DNA of 64,000 nucleotides from positions 1 to 64,000 of the forward strand of contig NZ_JAFBFA010000012.1 of NCBI RefSeq assembly GCF_016909015.1, given 5' to 3'. How positions within the stretch are numbered: the first letter of the stretch is position 1; every line of letters starts with the position of its first letter. Source of the stretch: Gracilibacillus alcaliphilus. Lineage in GTDB: Bacteria > Bacillota > Bacilli > Bacillales > Amphibacillaceae. The notes beneath the pieces were generated by a model. That model saw nothing but the letters and a program-made list of their open reading frames with translations. It ran no database searches and was not told where the DNA came from. A program made the translations under genes and the position numbers. Positions 52,737 to 60,969 of this stretch are shown here, piece after piece.

Positions 52737-52765
52737 ATTATACATGTATACACGTACACAATCAA
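52737..52765 (-). promoter_or_regulatory. promoter of the GntR gene with overlapping palindromic operators
   Basis: On the minus strand TTGATT (52765-52760), a 17-nt spacer and TATAAT (52742-52737). Two palindromes overlap it: TATACATGTATA (52739-52750, perfect) and TGTATAC-AC-GTACACA (52745-52760, one mismatch). They lie between the divergent GntR and importer genes. Confidence 0.7.
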
Positions 52766-52791
52766 TATAGAAATTAAGAAGGTGCGATATC

Positions 52792-53853
52792 TTGACAGTC
52801 ATTGTCCATGAAAAGCAAACAAAGATACGTAAGTATTATCTGCTATTTTTACTGATTAGTATTCTAACTATAATTCTAGCTACAGGGCTCGGTCCTGTCT
52901 CGGTTCATCCGCTGACCGTTTTAAAGATTTTAGCCAGCAAAATACCTTTACTCACCACTTTGATTGACCCAAGCTGGCAGCCTGTAGAGGCAAATATTGT
53001 ACTTGAATTGCGGCTTCCAAGAGTGCTGCTAGGGATGATTGTTGGTGCTTCCCTTTCCATTACAGGTGTTACCTTGCAAGCATTGGTGCGCAATCAGTTA
53101 GCAGATCCGTTTATTCTTGGCGTCTCTTCTGGTGCTTCTGCTGCAGCAACCTTAGGAATGTTATTTGGAGTTTTTTCTTTTTTGGGCGTCTATTCCTTAT
53201 CGATCAGCGCATTTCTGGGATCGTTTATCGTTATTTCATTAGTATATATGCTCTCCAAAGTGAATGGACGGGTCAATATCACACAGTTGCTGTTATCTGG
53301 CGTCGCTATCAGTTTAATAATGGAGGCCATTACACGTTTTATTACACTCAGTGCGCCAAATGCACTTGGAATACATAATGCTACCTTTTGGATGGCAGGC
53401 AGTCTAGCTGGTGCTAAATGGGCCTATTTGACCTTGCCGCTACTTGTGATGATGGTTTGTATCATTATCTTATTAATCCATCACCGAGCTTTAAACAGTT
53501 TGTTACTGGGAGATGAGACTGCCGAAACTTTAGGTTTTCAAGTTCGATTTATCCAGAAGTTATTAATCATTATTGCCTCACTGTTAGCAGGGGTAACGAT
53601 TGCGGTTAGCGGTGCCATTGGTTTTGTCGGTTTAATGGTACCTCATATTACACGACTGTTAGTAGGATCTGATCATAAAAAAGTGCTGCCAATCAGTGCC
53701 ATTATCGGCGGGATTCTGGTCGTCTGGACAGATGTGGCTGCCCGCCTCATTATTGCGCCAGAAGAATTACCAATTGGCGTGTTAACCGCTCTTATCGGTG
53801 GACCATTTTTTATCTGGTTACTTAGACGGAAAAATCAAAACAGAATGGAATGA
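52792..53853 (+). CDS. FecCD/BtuC-type ABC importer permease
   Basis: A 353-residue permease with about ten hydrophobic segments. Family stretches are LRLPRVLLGMIVGASLSITGVTLQALVRNQLADPFILGVSSGASA near residues 65-110 (seen in parts) and GAIGFVGLMVPHITRLLVGSDHKKVLP near residue 280, the coupling helix region. FecCD permeases import siderophores, haem or cobalamin as a homodimer. The start is TTG with AAGGTG seven bases upstream. ATGA overlap with the ATPase gene. No cobalamin riboswitch or Fur box was recognised in the short 66-bp control region. Confidence 0.9.
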   Translation: MTVIVHEKQTKIRKYYLLFLLISILTIILATGLGPVSVHPLTVLKILASKIPLLTTLIDPSWQPVEANIVLELRLPRVLLGMIVGASLSITGVTLQALVRNQLADPFILGVSSGASAAATLGMLFGVFSFLGVYSLSISAFLGSFIVISLVYMLSKVNGRVNITQLLLSGVAISLIMEAITRFITLSAPNALGIHNATFWMAGSLAGAKWAYLTLPLLVMMVCIIILLIHHRALNSLLLGDETAETLGFQVRFIQKLLIIIASLLAGVTIAVSGAIGFVGLMVPHITRLLVGSDHKKVLPISAIIGGILVVWTDVAARLIIAPEELPIGVLTALIGGPFFIWLLRRKNQNRME

Positions 53854-54647
53854 AGCAAGTGAAATTAAAAGCAGAACATATTCATTTTTCTTATCAAACT
53901 CAGAATATCTTGCACGACATTAACCTGCATGCCCATGAAGGCGAATTTGTCGGCATTATCGGGCCGAATGGCAGTGGTAAATCTACCTTGCTTAAAAACA
54001 TTTATCGCAGCCTCCAGCCTAATTCTGGTGTCTTTTATTTAGATGGTGTCCATTATCAAGATATTAAAGTGAAAGAACTGGCTCAAAAATTAAGTGTGAT
54101 TGGACAAGAAAATACACTTCCGTTTGACTTTTCAGTGAAAGAGATTGTTGCAATGGGTCGAAGTCCTCATAAGAAACTCTTTGAGTCAGATACCCAGCAA
54201 GATACAGATATTATTATCGAATCCTTACGCAAAGTAGAGATGGATGACAAACGAAATCGCAATTATTTACAGCTATCTGGCGGTGAGAAGCAACGTGTCT
54301 TATTGGCAAGGGTTCTGGCACAACAAACAGACTTTCTGATATTAGATGAACCAACGAATCATTTGGATATCTACCACCAAATGAAACTATTTGACTTAAT
54401 CAAAGGCTTGAGGATTACGGTTCTTTCAGCTATCCATGACTTAAATATGGCTGCTCTTTACTGTGACCGTCTCTATGTGATGAATGATGGGGCAATCTAT
54501 ACCTCTGGTAAACCAGAGGACATATTAACTGAACAATTGCTTCAAGAGGTTTTCCACCTTCGGGCAGACGTTGCGACACATCCAGTCACAAATAAACAAA
54601 TAATTACCTTTATACCAGAACATATTACTAACAAAGGAGCGAAATAA
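53850..54647 (+). CDS. FecE/BtuD-type ABC importer ATPase
   Basis: A 265-residue ATP-binding subunit. Walker A GPNGSGKSTLL (near residue 38), Q-loop VIGQENTLPFDFSV, signature LSGGEKQRVLLAR (near 141), Walker B DFLILDEPTNHLDI and switch His in LSAIHDLNMAALYCDR are all intact. Wording fits the FecE/FhuC/BtuD branch that pairs with FecCD permeases. Start overlaps the permease stop; the binding-protein ATG follows its stop immediately. Confidence 0.92.
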   Translation: MKQVKLKAEHIHFSYQTQNILHDINLHAHEGEFVGIIGPNGSGKSTLLKNIYRSLQPNSGVFYLDGVHYQDIKVKELAQKLSVIGQENTLPFDFSVKEIVAMGRSPHKKLFESDTQQDTDIIIESLRKVEMDDKRNRNYLQLSGGEKQRVLLARVLAQQTDFLILDEPTNHLDIYHQMKLFDLIKGLRITVLSAIHDLNMAALYCDRLYVMNDGAIYTSGKPEDILTEQLLQEVFHLRADVATHPVTNKQIITFIPEHITNKGAK

Positions 54648-55604
54648 ATGAAAAAAATAAGTCTGATCGGATTATTAGTCACCATCCTTTTAGCGACAGT
54701 TGCATGTTCCAACCAAGAACAGTCGAATGAAGCCACTCCAGCATCTGAGGCTTCCTTTACCCTCGATAATTATGACAGAGAAGTGACTATTACCGGCATA
54801 CCTGAAAAGGTATTGACATTCGGCCCTAACACAACAGAATTAATGATTGGATTAGGTTTGCAAGACAAAGTAATTGGCAATACTCTCAACAACCACAGCC
54901 GTGGGGCTTTACCAGAGTATAAAGAAGCCTATGACAAAATTCCTGAACTGAATTATGGATCGGCCACACGCGAGGCTGTCTTAACCAGCGGTGCTGATTT
55001 TATTTACGGGATAGATTGGGAATTTGGCGAGGAAGCCATCGATTTAGAAGAATTAAATCAATATGAGATAACGGCTTATCTAAACAGTGCTACCACCTTA
55101 GAAGAAATCTATCAAGAAATCTCTGATATAGGAAAAATTTTTGCTGTAGAAGATCAAGCAGATGATTTTATCATCGATCAACAAACACGTATTGAAGCCA
55201 TGGAAGAAAAATTGGCAGTAACAGAGCCAGTCAACGTACTGATTTACGATAGCGGCGGTGAAGGTGTCTTTACGGCTGGTGGAGATAATTTTGAAACAGT
55301 GTTAATCGAAGCTGCTGGTGGAAAGAATATCTTTGATGATATAACCGATAAACAATGGAGTACGGTTAGCTATGAAGAAGTTATTTCCCGTGATCCAGAC
55401 GTAATTCTGATCCATGATTATGATGTTCCGTCTTTAGAAGAAAAAATAGCAGAAATCAAAAGCAACCCTGCTTTATCAGAACTGGAGAGTGTGAAGCAAG
55501 AACGCTTTGTAACCATTTCTTTGGAAAGCGTGCTTCCTGGTGCCAGAATGGCCTATGCCGTGGAAGAATTGGCAGCAGGGTTTCATCCTGAATTATTTGA
55601 ATGA
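54648..55604 (+). CDS. substrate-binding lipoprotein of the FecCD-type importer
   Basis: A 318-residue class III binding protein (BtuF/FhuD fold). The lipobox TVAC puts the anchoring Cys near residue 20, followed by an acidic linker. YDREVTITGIPEKVLTFGPNTTELMIGLGLQDKVIG opens the first lobe. VLIYDSGGEGVFTAGG and SYEEVISRDPDVILIHDY are typical of the second lobe. Ligand could be a siderophore, haem or cobalamin; sequence and context do not decide. AAAGGAG is the ribosome binding site. Last gene of the operon. Confidence 0.88.
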   Translation: MKKISLIGLLVTILLATVACSNQEQSNEATPASEASFTLDNYDREVTITGIPEKVLTFGPNTTELMIGLGLQDKVIGNTLNNHSRGALPEYKEAYDKIPELNYGSATREAVLTSGADFIYGIDWEFGEEAIDLEELNQYEITAYLNSATTLEEIYQEISDIGKIFAVEDQADDFIIDQQTRIEAMEEKLAVTEPVNVLIYDSGGEGVFTAGGDNFETVLIEAAGGKNIFDDITDKQWSTVSYEEVISRDPDVILIHDYDVPSLEEKIAEIKSNPALSELESVKQERFVTISLESVLPGARMAYAVEELAAGFHPELFE

Positions 55605-55607
55605 ATT

Positions 55608-55648
55608 AAAAATGGAGAACTTCGCTAAAAGAAGCCTCCATTTTTTTA
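55608..55648 (+). terminator. intrinsic terminator of the FecCD-type operon
   Basis: AAAAATGGAG pairs with CTCCATTTTT, with an inner TTC/GAA pairing and a T run. A MITE copy starts 13 bases later. Confidence 0.8.
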
Positions 55649-55660
55649 CTATTAGTGCGT

Positions 55661-56027
55661 GTTCAAAAAGTTCGATAAAAAGGACCATCTTCGGTTAAGT
55701 TCGCAACATCATGTTGCAACACCGATACTAGTACATCCTGTACGTCGGCAGGCTAACGCCATGACGTCCTGTCATAACGCCTGCACTAGTACGTCCTGTA
55801 CGTCGAAAGTTCAAGGCGGCGCAGCCTTTGAGCAGCTGGTCTTGCACGCAGGAAAAGTGATCTTCTTTTCTAAGGAACGGAGCGTATGCTTTTAATACGT
55901 GAGTAGCGGACTTGCACAGGATTGTGTTGACTTCTGCGTTGCCCACACGATGTGGGTGATCTTAGTAGAAGTTCCCCTGCCGCCAACGCTGAAATTCGCC
56001 GTGTCATTTTGATTGGACTTTTTGAAC
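55661..56027. mobile_element. MITE-like element, copy 5 (367 bp, longest)
   Basis: Left end GTTCAAAAAGTTCGATAAAA, right end ATTGGACTTTTTGAAC. It has the full set of inner cassettes: TCGGTTAAGTTCGC, two ACTAGTACRTCCTGTACGTCG blocks, GGCGGCGCAGCC core, the TTTTCTAAGGAACGGAGCG unit and the TTCTGCGTTGCCCACACGAT hairpin. It lies between convergent genes, its right end eight bases from the stop of the minus-strand permease. Confidence 0.8.
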
Positions 56028-56035
56028 AACCTCTA

Positions 56036-56881
56036 TTATCCTTTTACCCCGCCTGCAGTAATCCCTTCAACCAAATACTTTTGGAAAAACATGAAAATCA
56101 GCAATTGCGGAAGGATAGACGCTACAGACATCGCAAACATTGGCCCCCATGCCGATACAGAGGAAGGATCAGAGAACATTTGTAATCCAAGCGCAACGGT
56201 ATACAGTTTGGTATCATTTAAATAAATTAATGGCGTCATAAAGTCATCCCATGTCCAATAGAAGGAAAAGATGGCTACTGTAGCCAATGCTGGTGTTGTG
56301 AGCGGCAAGATAACCCGCCAAAAGATGCCGAATGTACTGCATCCGTCCATATAAGCCGCCTCATCCAATTCATGCGGAATCCCTCTAATAAATTGAATCA
56401 TCAAAAAGATAAAGAATGGTGTCCCGCCGATAAATGCAGGTACAATCAACGGCATATAAGTGTTTACCCAACCTAGATTATGAAACAAGATATACTGTGG
56501 TATTAACGTTACCTGTGATGGCAGCATTAACGTAATAATCATACAGACAAATAATGGTGTGCGAAAACGGAACTTTACCCTGGCAAATCCAAATGCTACT
56601 AATGCAGAAGAGAATAGTGTTCCGATTACTACCATTGTAGTCACAAAGCCAGAATTCAAAAAGAATGTACTAAATGACAAACCCCCAAAACCTTGCCAGC
56701 CTTGTGCATAGTTTTCCCATTTAAAAATAGAAGGAATTAAGGAAGCCGAATTACGGAAAATTTCATTTTCTGGTTTTAGTGAACTAGCAATCGTCCAAAA
56801 GATTGGATAGATCATCAATAAGCCAATAATCCAGATGGAACCATGGTAGATCACCGTTTTGATATTTTTTCTTCGCTTCAT
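56036..56881 (-). CDS. sugar ABC transporter permease, MalG/CUT1 type
   Basis: A 281-residue permease with six hydrophobic segments. The EAA loop is DEAAYMDGCSTFGIFWRVILPLTTP near residues 178-202. QVTLIPQYILFHNLGWVNTYMPLIVPAFIGGTPFFIFLM and the end FQKYLVEGITAGGVKG (near 266-281) are typical of CUT1 inner-membrane subunits of the MalG branch. It is downstream of the MalF-type gene by two bases. No ATPase gene is present, so a shared MsmX-like ATPase is expected. Confidence 0.9.
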   Translation of the reverse strand: MKRRKNIKTVIYHGSIWIIGLLMIYPIFWTIASSLKPENEIFRNSASLIPSIFKWENYAQGWQGFGGLSFSTFFLNSGFVTTMVVIGTLFSSALVAFGFARVKFRFRTPLFVCMIITLMLPSQVTLIPQYILFHNLGWVNTYMPLIVPAFIGGTPFFIFLMIQFIRGIPHELDEAAYMDGCSTFGIFWRVILPLTTPALATVAIFSFYWTWDDFMTPLIYLNDTKLYTVALGLQMFSDPSSVSAWGPMFAMSVASILPQLLIFMFFQKYLVEGITAGGVKG

Positions 56882-56883
56882 CC

Positions 56884-57816
56884 TTATTTCCCTCCTTCCG
56901 ATTCATAATGTACCCAGCTGCCGGCCGAACGGAAAATAAAGGCTGTAAATATGGCACAAATGATTAACAATACCCATGCTAATGCCGAGGCATAACCCAT
57001 ATCAAAGTGACCAAATGCTTTTTCGTATAGGTAGACAGCGTAGAATAATGTTTTGTCCATTGGTCCACCTTGGGTTATCAAGAAACTCTGTGTAAAGGTC
57101 ATAAACCCTTGAATCGTCTGCATCACTAAGTTAAAGAAGATAACAGACGATAACATCGGTAATGTTATTTTAAAGAACTGATGAAAAGGATTCGCTCCAT
57201 CTACAGCAGCTGCTTCATATAATTCTGTTGGTATCGCTTTCAATCCTGCCAAGAAGATCAACATTGGGGAACCAAATTGCCATACTACTAAAAGAATTAA
57301 GGTAGAAAGAGCAAAATCAGGACTGGTTACCCAGCTGATGGATGGAATTCCAAATACACTAAGTATATCGTTAATCGCACCATCGCGGCCAAATAGCTGT
57401 TTCCATACAACAGCTATTGCCACACTGCCGCCTAGAATAGATGGTATATAATAAAGGGTACGGTAAATACCTACGCCCTTGCGTTTCGTATTAAAAAGCA
57501 TGGCTACAAATAAGGCAAAAGCCAATTTCAAAGGCACACTTACAAATACAAAAATCAACGTAACTTTTAATGCTTGTATAAATCTCACATCATTAGTAAA
57601 CATTTGTATATAGTTACCTAAGCCAATCCATGTTGGTTCTGTTAATAAATCATAGTTAGTGAACGAGAAATACAAAGATGCGATCATCGGACCGATAATA
57701 AAACATAAAAAACCAATTAACCATGGTGCAATAAATGCAAGACCGACTAGGTCTGTTTTCCATTGTTTATGAAGCTTTCCCTTACTCTGACCGGACACTT
57801 GAACTTGCTCTGCCAC
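56884..57816 (-). CDS. sugar ABC transporter permease, MalF/CUT1 type
   Basis: A 310-residue permease with six membrane segments. AFIAPWLIGFLCFIIGPMIASLYFSFTNYDLLT is the usual first helix of this branch, and the EAA loop YEAAAVDGANPFHQFFKITLPMLSS lies near residue 205. It pairs with the MalG-type permease. The frame starts at a GTG at 57831 that is part of GTGGAGGTG; the GTG at 57816, six bases after GGAGGTG, is the better start. Upstream is the binding-protein gene. Confidence 0.88.
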   Translation of the reverse strand: MAEQVQVSGQSKGKLHKQWKTDLVGLAFIAPWLIGFLCFIIGPMIASLYFSFTNYDLLTEPTWIGLGNYIQMFTNDVRFIQALKVTLIFVFVSVPLKLAFALFVAMLFNTKRKGVGIYRTLYYIPSILGGSVAIAVVWKQLFGRDGAINDILSVFGIPSISWVTSPDFALSTLILLVVWQFGSPMLIFLAGLKAIPTELYEAAAVDGANPFHQFFKITLPMLSSVIFFNLVMQTIQGFMTFTQSFLITQGGPMDKTLFYAVYLYEKAFGHFDMGYASALAWVLLIICAIFTAFIFRSAGSWVHYESEGGK

Positions 57817-57884
57817 TTGATACACCTCCACTAATGAAAGGGAAAGTCATCTCTTCATTAAAGATGACTCCCCTATTCTATTGC

Positions 57885-59204
57885 TTATTTATTCTTAGAT
57901 AAAATGTCGGTTGCCTTGGTTCTGAAATTCGCTGCTGCATCCTCTGGGGATATTTCTCCATAATAAATCGGATCTGCTACCTCATTTTGGAATAAGGTTT
58001 CAATTTCTGTAGAACCTTGTGCATCTGGAGGATCAATCTCACGGCTGTATTCTTCTGCCAATTCTACATATTCAAACATCTTTGTACCAGACTCATCTGC
58101 CTGTTCTTTTAAATGTTCCCGAACGGATGTAGCAATTGGCACACCACGTTCTGCATTTAAAATTTCATTGGCTTCGATATTATTAGTAAAGAAATCAAGG
58201 AACTTCGCCGCTTCTTCTTGTTGTTGTGAAGTTTCAGCTATCGAAAAGAATTGTCCCGGTTTAATATAATGCCCCAGCTCTCCTCCTTCTAATGAAGGCT
58301 GTAGCATTAAATCTATCTGTCGACCTGCTGCTGCTTCCATAGCAATGATTTGGTTACTATGAATATCTGCAAGAATTGCTGTATCTCCATTTACTATTGG
58401 AGATTGTTCGATGCTTGCCCCAGCTGCCATAAATACATCTGGCGGAGCCGCTGCTCCTGATTCCAACATATCCACTGTTATTTGTAAATAATCAATTAAC
58501 AATTGATCATCGTCATAACCTAAATCTGTTCCTTCTTCATTGTATAACCATTGATTATGTTGCCTTAAATAATGCTTAAAGCCCATGATGCCGGCATGTG
58601 GGTGTATACCATATACATTATCATCTGTATTATCTGAAATTTCTTTCCCTATTTCTTGTAGATCTTCCCATGTATATCCTGGTTCTAACGGTTCTACACC
58701 AGCCTCCTCAAGTATTGCATTATCAACTGCTATGGCATGGGCATTAGCTCCAATATTCAGGGCATATAACTTACCGTCAATCTTCCCACCATCGATATAT
58801 AAATCTTCCACATCACTAAGATCGAGTGAACCATTCTCTACATATGGGTTCATATCAGCTAATAGACCTCGGCCTACATATTCCGCTAAGTATTTATAAT
58901 CCATTTGGATAATATCTGGAAGGTTCCCGCCAGCTGCTTGGGTAGCTATTTTCTCCCAATACCCATCCCATCCGGAAAATTCCGCTGAGATATTCACATG
59001 TGGATTTTCTTCCATATATAAATCAATAACTTCTAAAGTCCGATCATGACGTTCTTGTGACCCCCACCACATCATCCTTAAATTTACTTCGTCTGAATCC
59101 CCGCTGCTTTCACCAGCTGAATCCTTATTAGATCCACAAGCTGCTAATACCATTAACATAAACACGGCCATCATCAATAACCACTTTTTACTTCGTTTAC
59201 TCAT
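57885..59204 (-). CDS. extracellular sugar-binding lipoprotein, SBP_bac_1 type
   Basis: A 439-residue binding protein. The lipobox VLAACG places the lipidated Cys near residue 23. LRMMWWGSQERHDRTLEVIDLYMEENPHVNIS and GGNLPDIIQMDYKYLAEYVGRGLLADM are typical of cluster B/CUT1 binding proteins. The ligand is unknown; a divergent YesN/YesM system and a cre site suggest a plant- or host-derived sugar under catabolite repression. The ATG at 59204 lies nine bases from GGAGAG; an in-frame ATG at 59210 is too close. First transporter gene, after the YesL gene. Confidence 0.9.
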   Translation of the reverse strand: MSKRSKKWLLMMAVFMLMVLAACGSNKDSAGESSGDSDEVNLRMMWWGSQERHDRTLEVIDLYMEENPHVNISAEFSGWDGYWEKIATQAAGGNLPDIIQMDYKYLAEYVGRGLLADMNPYVENGSLDLSDVEDLYIDGGKIDGKLYALNIGANAHAIAVDNAILEEAGVEPLEPGYTWEDLQEIGKEISDNTDDNVYGIHPHAGIMGFKHYLRQHNQWLYNEEGTDLGYDDDQLLIDYLQITVDMLESGAAAPPDVFMAAGASIEQSPIVNGDTAILADIHSNQIIAMEAAAGRQIDLMLQPSLEGGELGHYIKPGQFFSIAETSQQQEEAAKFLDFFTNNIEANEILNAERGVPIATSVREHLKEQADESGTKMFEYVELAEEYSREIDPPDAQGSTEIETLFQNEVADPIYYGEISPEDAAANFRTKATDILSKNK

Positions 59205-59253
59205 TGTCATGCTCTCCTTTTTTACTTTTTTATAAAATGAAATTTCTTCGCTA

Positions 59254-59904
59254 TCATTGCTTTACAGTTTGCTGAGAGCTCATTCTCTGTTGTAACTCGC
59301 TCACATGTTCAATAGCTGTTTTTCCAAAGATCATCACGATAAAACTGACTAAGCTGATTCCAACGGTTAACAGCAATTGCGGAAAGACCAACATGATATA
59401 TATGGTTCCTGCTAGAGAGATAGCCATCACTATCGTTTTAAACGGATGAAGCATGCCAATGATAAGGGCTTGTTTGAAACAACCAACTACTGAGAGCGAA
59501 TAGTGAACATAAACCGGCAAGATATATAATACCGTTATCATGTACCAAACGGATAAGATATAGAAGAAAACGCTCACATAAAAACTCCAGCTACTAGCAC
59601 TTGCCATAAAGAATTGTAAATCAAAATAAATAACTGCACCAATTACTACTAACATCCAGGCCAGTAAATTGGATTGCCGAAAGTGCTGTTTATACTCCTG
59701 CCAAAACACACCCCTAATCGATACAACCTGCTTTTCTTCTATTAAACGCTGCTGGATCCGATAGACGGCAACCGTTGCAGGTGCAGCACCAAATATCCCT
59801 AATCCTAACAATGTAAATACTAGCCATAATATTTGCAAATAAATGAAATGAAGAAAATATATACAAAATGTACGCACCATTTCGGTCAGCCTCTCTAAAA
59901 ACAT
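59254..59904 (-). CDS. YesL family (DUF624) membrane protein, second copy
   Basis: A 216-residue membrane protein with about five hydrophobic segments and the DUF624 stretches LGIFGAAPATVAVYRIQQRLI near residue 38 and YILPVYVHYSLSVVGCFKQALI near residue 130. It is a paralogue of the YesL protein at 13490. Here it opens the importer operon and is divergent from the YesN/YesM genes. The start follows AAGGAGG. Role unknown; consistently linked to sugar importers with YesMN. Confidence 0.85.
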   Translation of the reverse strand: MFLERLTEMVRTFCIYFLHFIYLQILWLVFTLLGLGIFGAAPATVAVYRIQQRLIEEKQVVSIRGVFWQEYKQHFRQSNLLAWMLVVIGAVIYFDLQFFMASASSWSFYVSVFFYILSVWYMITVLYILPVYVHYSLSVVGCFKQALIIGMLHPFKTIVMAISLAGTIYIMLVFPQLLLTVGISLVSFIVMIFGKTAIEHVSELQQRMSSQQTVKQ

Positions 59905-60141
59905 TGGATACCTCCTTGTTATTTTGTCGTTATTCTTTTAAAATAAAGTGAGTCTAACATCAGCAGATATCTTTCTACTGATGAAGAGCGAAACTTATCA
60001 AGATGTTAGCCTCCCCTGCTTCTTAGCACTGGAAGAAATGGCTGCTGAACACCGCGATAAATTGTATACTCAAAACTTATCTTTAGTATAGCGATTCGAC
60101 ATTGCGAAAAAAGGGCTTCCAATACTTATTTCCACTCATTA

Positions 60142-60155
60142 TTAAAGCGTTTACA
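60142..60155 (-). promoter_or_regulatory. cre site between the YesL-importer operon and YesN
   Basis: TGTAAACGCTTTAA on the minus strand matches 13 of 14 positions of the CcpA consensus. It lies 240 nt before the YesL start and 75 nt before the divergent response regulator gene, so it could repress either. The remainder of 59905-60141 shows nothing else I can support. Confidence 0.6.
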
Positions 60156-60158
60156 TAT

Positions 60159-60203
60159 AAAAGGTATCTTTTTTTAAGATAAATGAATAAAAGATACCTT
60201 TTT
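60159..60203 (+). terminator. terminator-like hairpin in the leader of the YesN gene
   Basis: AAAAGGTATCTTTT pairs with AAAAGATACCTTTT across a 17-nt loop, ending in a T run at 60199-60203. It stands only 25 nt before the response regulator start codon, so it may attenuate this gene or end a transcript entering from the left. Confidence 0.5.
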
Positions 60204-60228
60204 GCGATCGTAGAAAGGAGTATGTTTC

Positions 60229-60969
60229 ATGTATAAAATTCTATTGGTGGATGATGAGAAGGAAATTCGTTATGGATTAAAAAACTATTTTCCATGGGGA
60301 CAGTTGGGTTTTGAAGTTGTCCATCACTGCGAAAATGGGGAGTTGGCACTGGATTATCTGAAAAAACATGATGTGAATGTGGTCTTAACCGATATTCGCA
60401 TGCCAGTAGTAGATGGCCTCCAGCTTGCCAAGCAACTGGATACCAAGTATGCGCATATTCACACGATTATTCTCAGCGGGTATAAAGATTTCCAATATGC
60501 CAAGGAGGCGATAAAATACGGGGTAAAGGATTACATCATTAAACCTGGCAAATACGAAGAAATGCATGAAGTATTCTCACAGCTAAAGAAAGAGTTAGAT
60601 ACCAGTTCCTTTTCTAACAAAGGAGACAATAGTTATACAGATAACATTATTCAGACCATTAAAAACTATGCCGAAGAAAATTATGCAGATATTTCTCTGG
60701 ACGACCTGGCCGAGCTGTGTAAGATGTCTCCCAACTATATTAGTACCTTTTTCAAGGAAAAAACCGGCACCAATTTCTCTACTTATATTACGGACTTGCG
60801 CATGAGGAAAGCGATGGAAATGTTGGACGACTTTCACTATAAAACCTATGAGATTAGCAGCCTCGTCGGTTATAATAATCCGAAAAACTTTACTCGTATG
60901 TTTAAGAAGTATTATGGCATGACACCAAGAGATTACCGCAAACAGGAAATAACACATAAAGAACCATGA
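60229..60969 (+). CDS. short YesN-type response regulator with AraC output domain
   Basis: A 246-residue regulator. Receiver domain at about 1-120 with VDDE, the phosphorylation site VLTDIRMP (Asp near 55) and Lys in IIKPG. The AraC domain follows directly (about 145-242) with SLDDLAELCKMSPNYISTFFKEKTGTNF and KTYEISSLVGYNNPKNFTRMFKKYYGMTPRDYR. It lacks the 250-residue middle region of the regulator at 22150, so the two systems are of different types. Start codon after AAAGGAG. It overlaps the kinase gene by four bases. Confidence 0.92.
   Translation: MYKILLVDDEKEIRYGLKNYFPWGQLGFEVVHHCENGELALDYLKKHDVNVVLTDIRMPVVDGLQLAKQLDTKYAHIHTIILSGYKDFQYAKEAIKYGVKDYIIKPGKYEEMHEVFSQLKKELDTSSFSNKGDNSYTDNIIQTIKNYAEENYADISLDDLAELCKMSPNYISTFFKEKTGTNFSTYITDLRMRKAMEMLDDFHYKTYEISSLVGYNNPKNFTRMFKKYYGMTPRDYRKQEITHKEP

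Noticed and set aside
52726..52791. Cobalamin riboswitch or Fur box before the FecCD-type importer
   Set aside because: The interval is only 66 bp, and I see no B12-box or Fur inverted repeat.
59941..60050. A fifth family B repeat copy (ATGTTAGCC...CTTCTTAGCACTGGAAG)
   Set aside because: Only a few short words agree, and the outer inverted repeat is absent.
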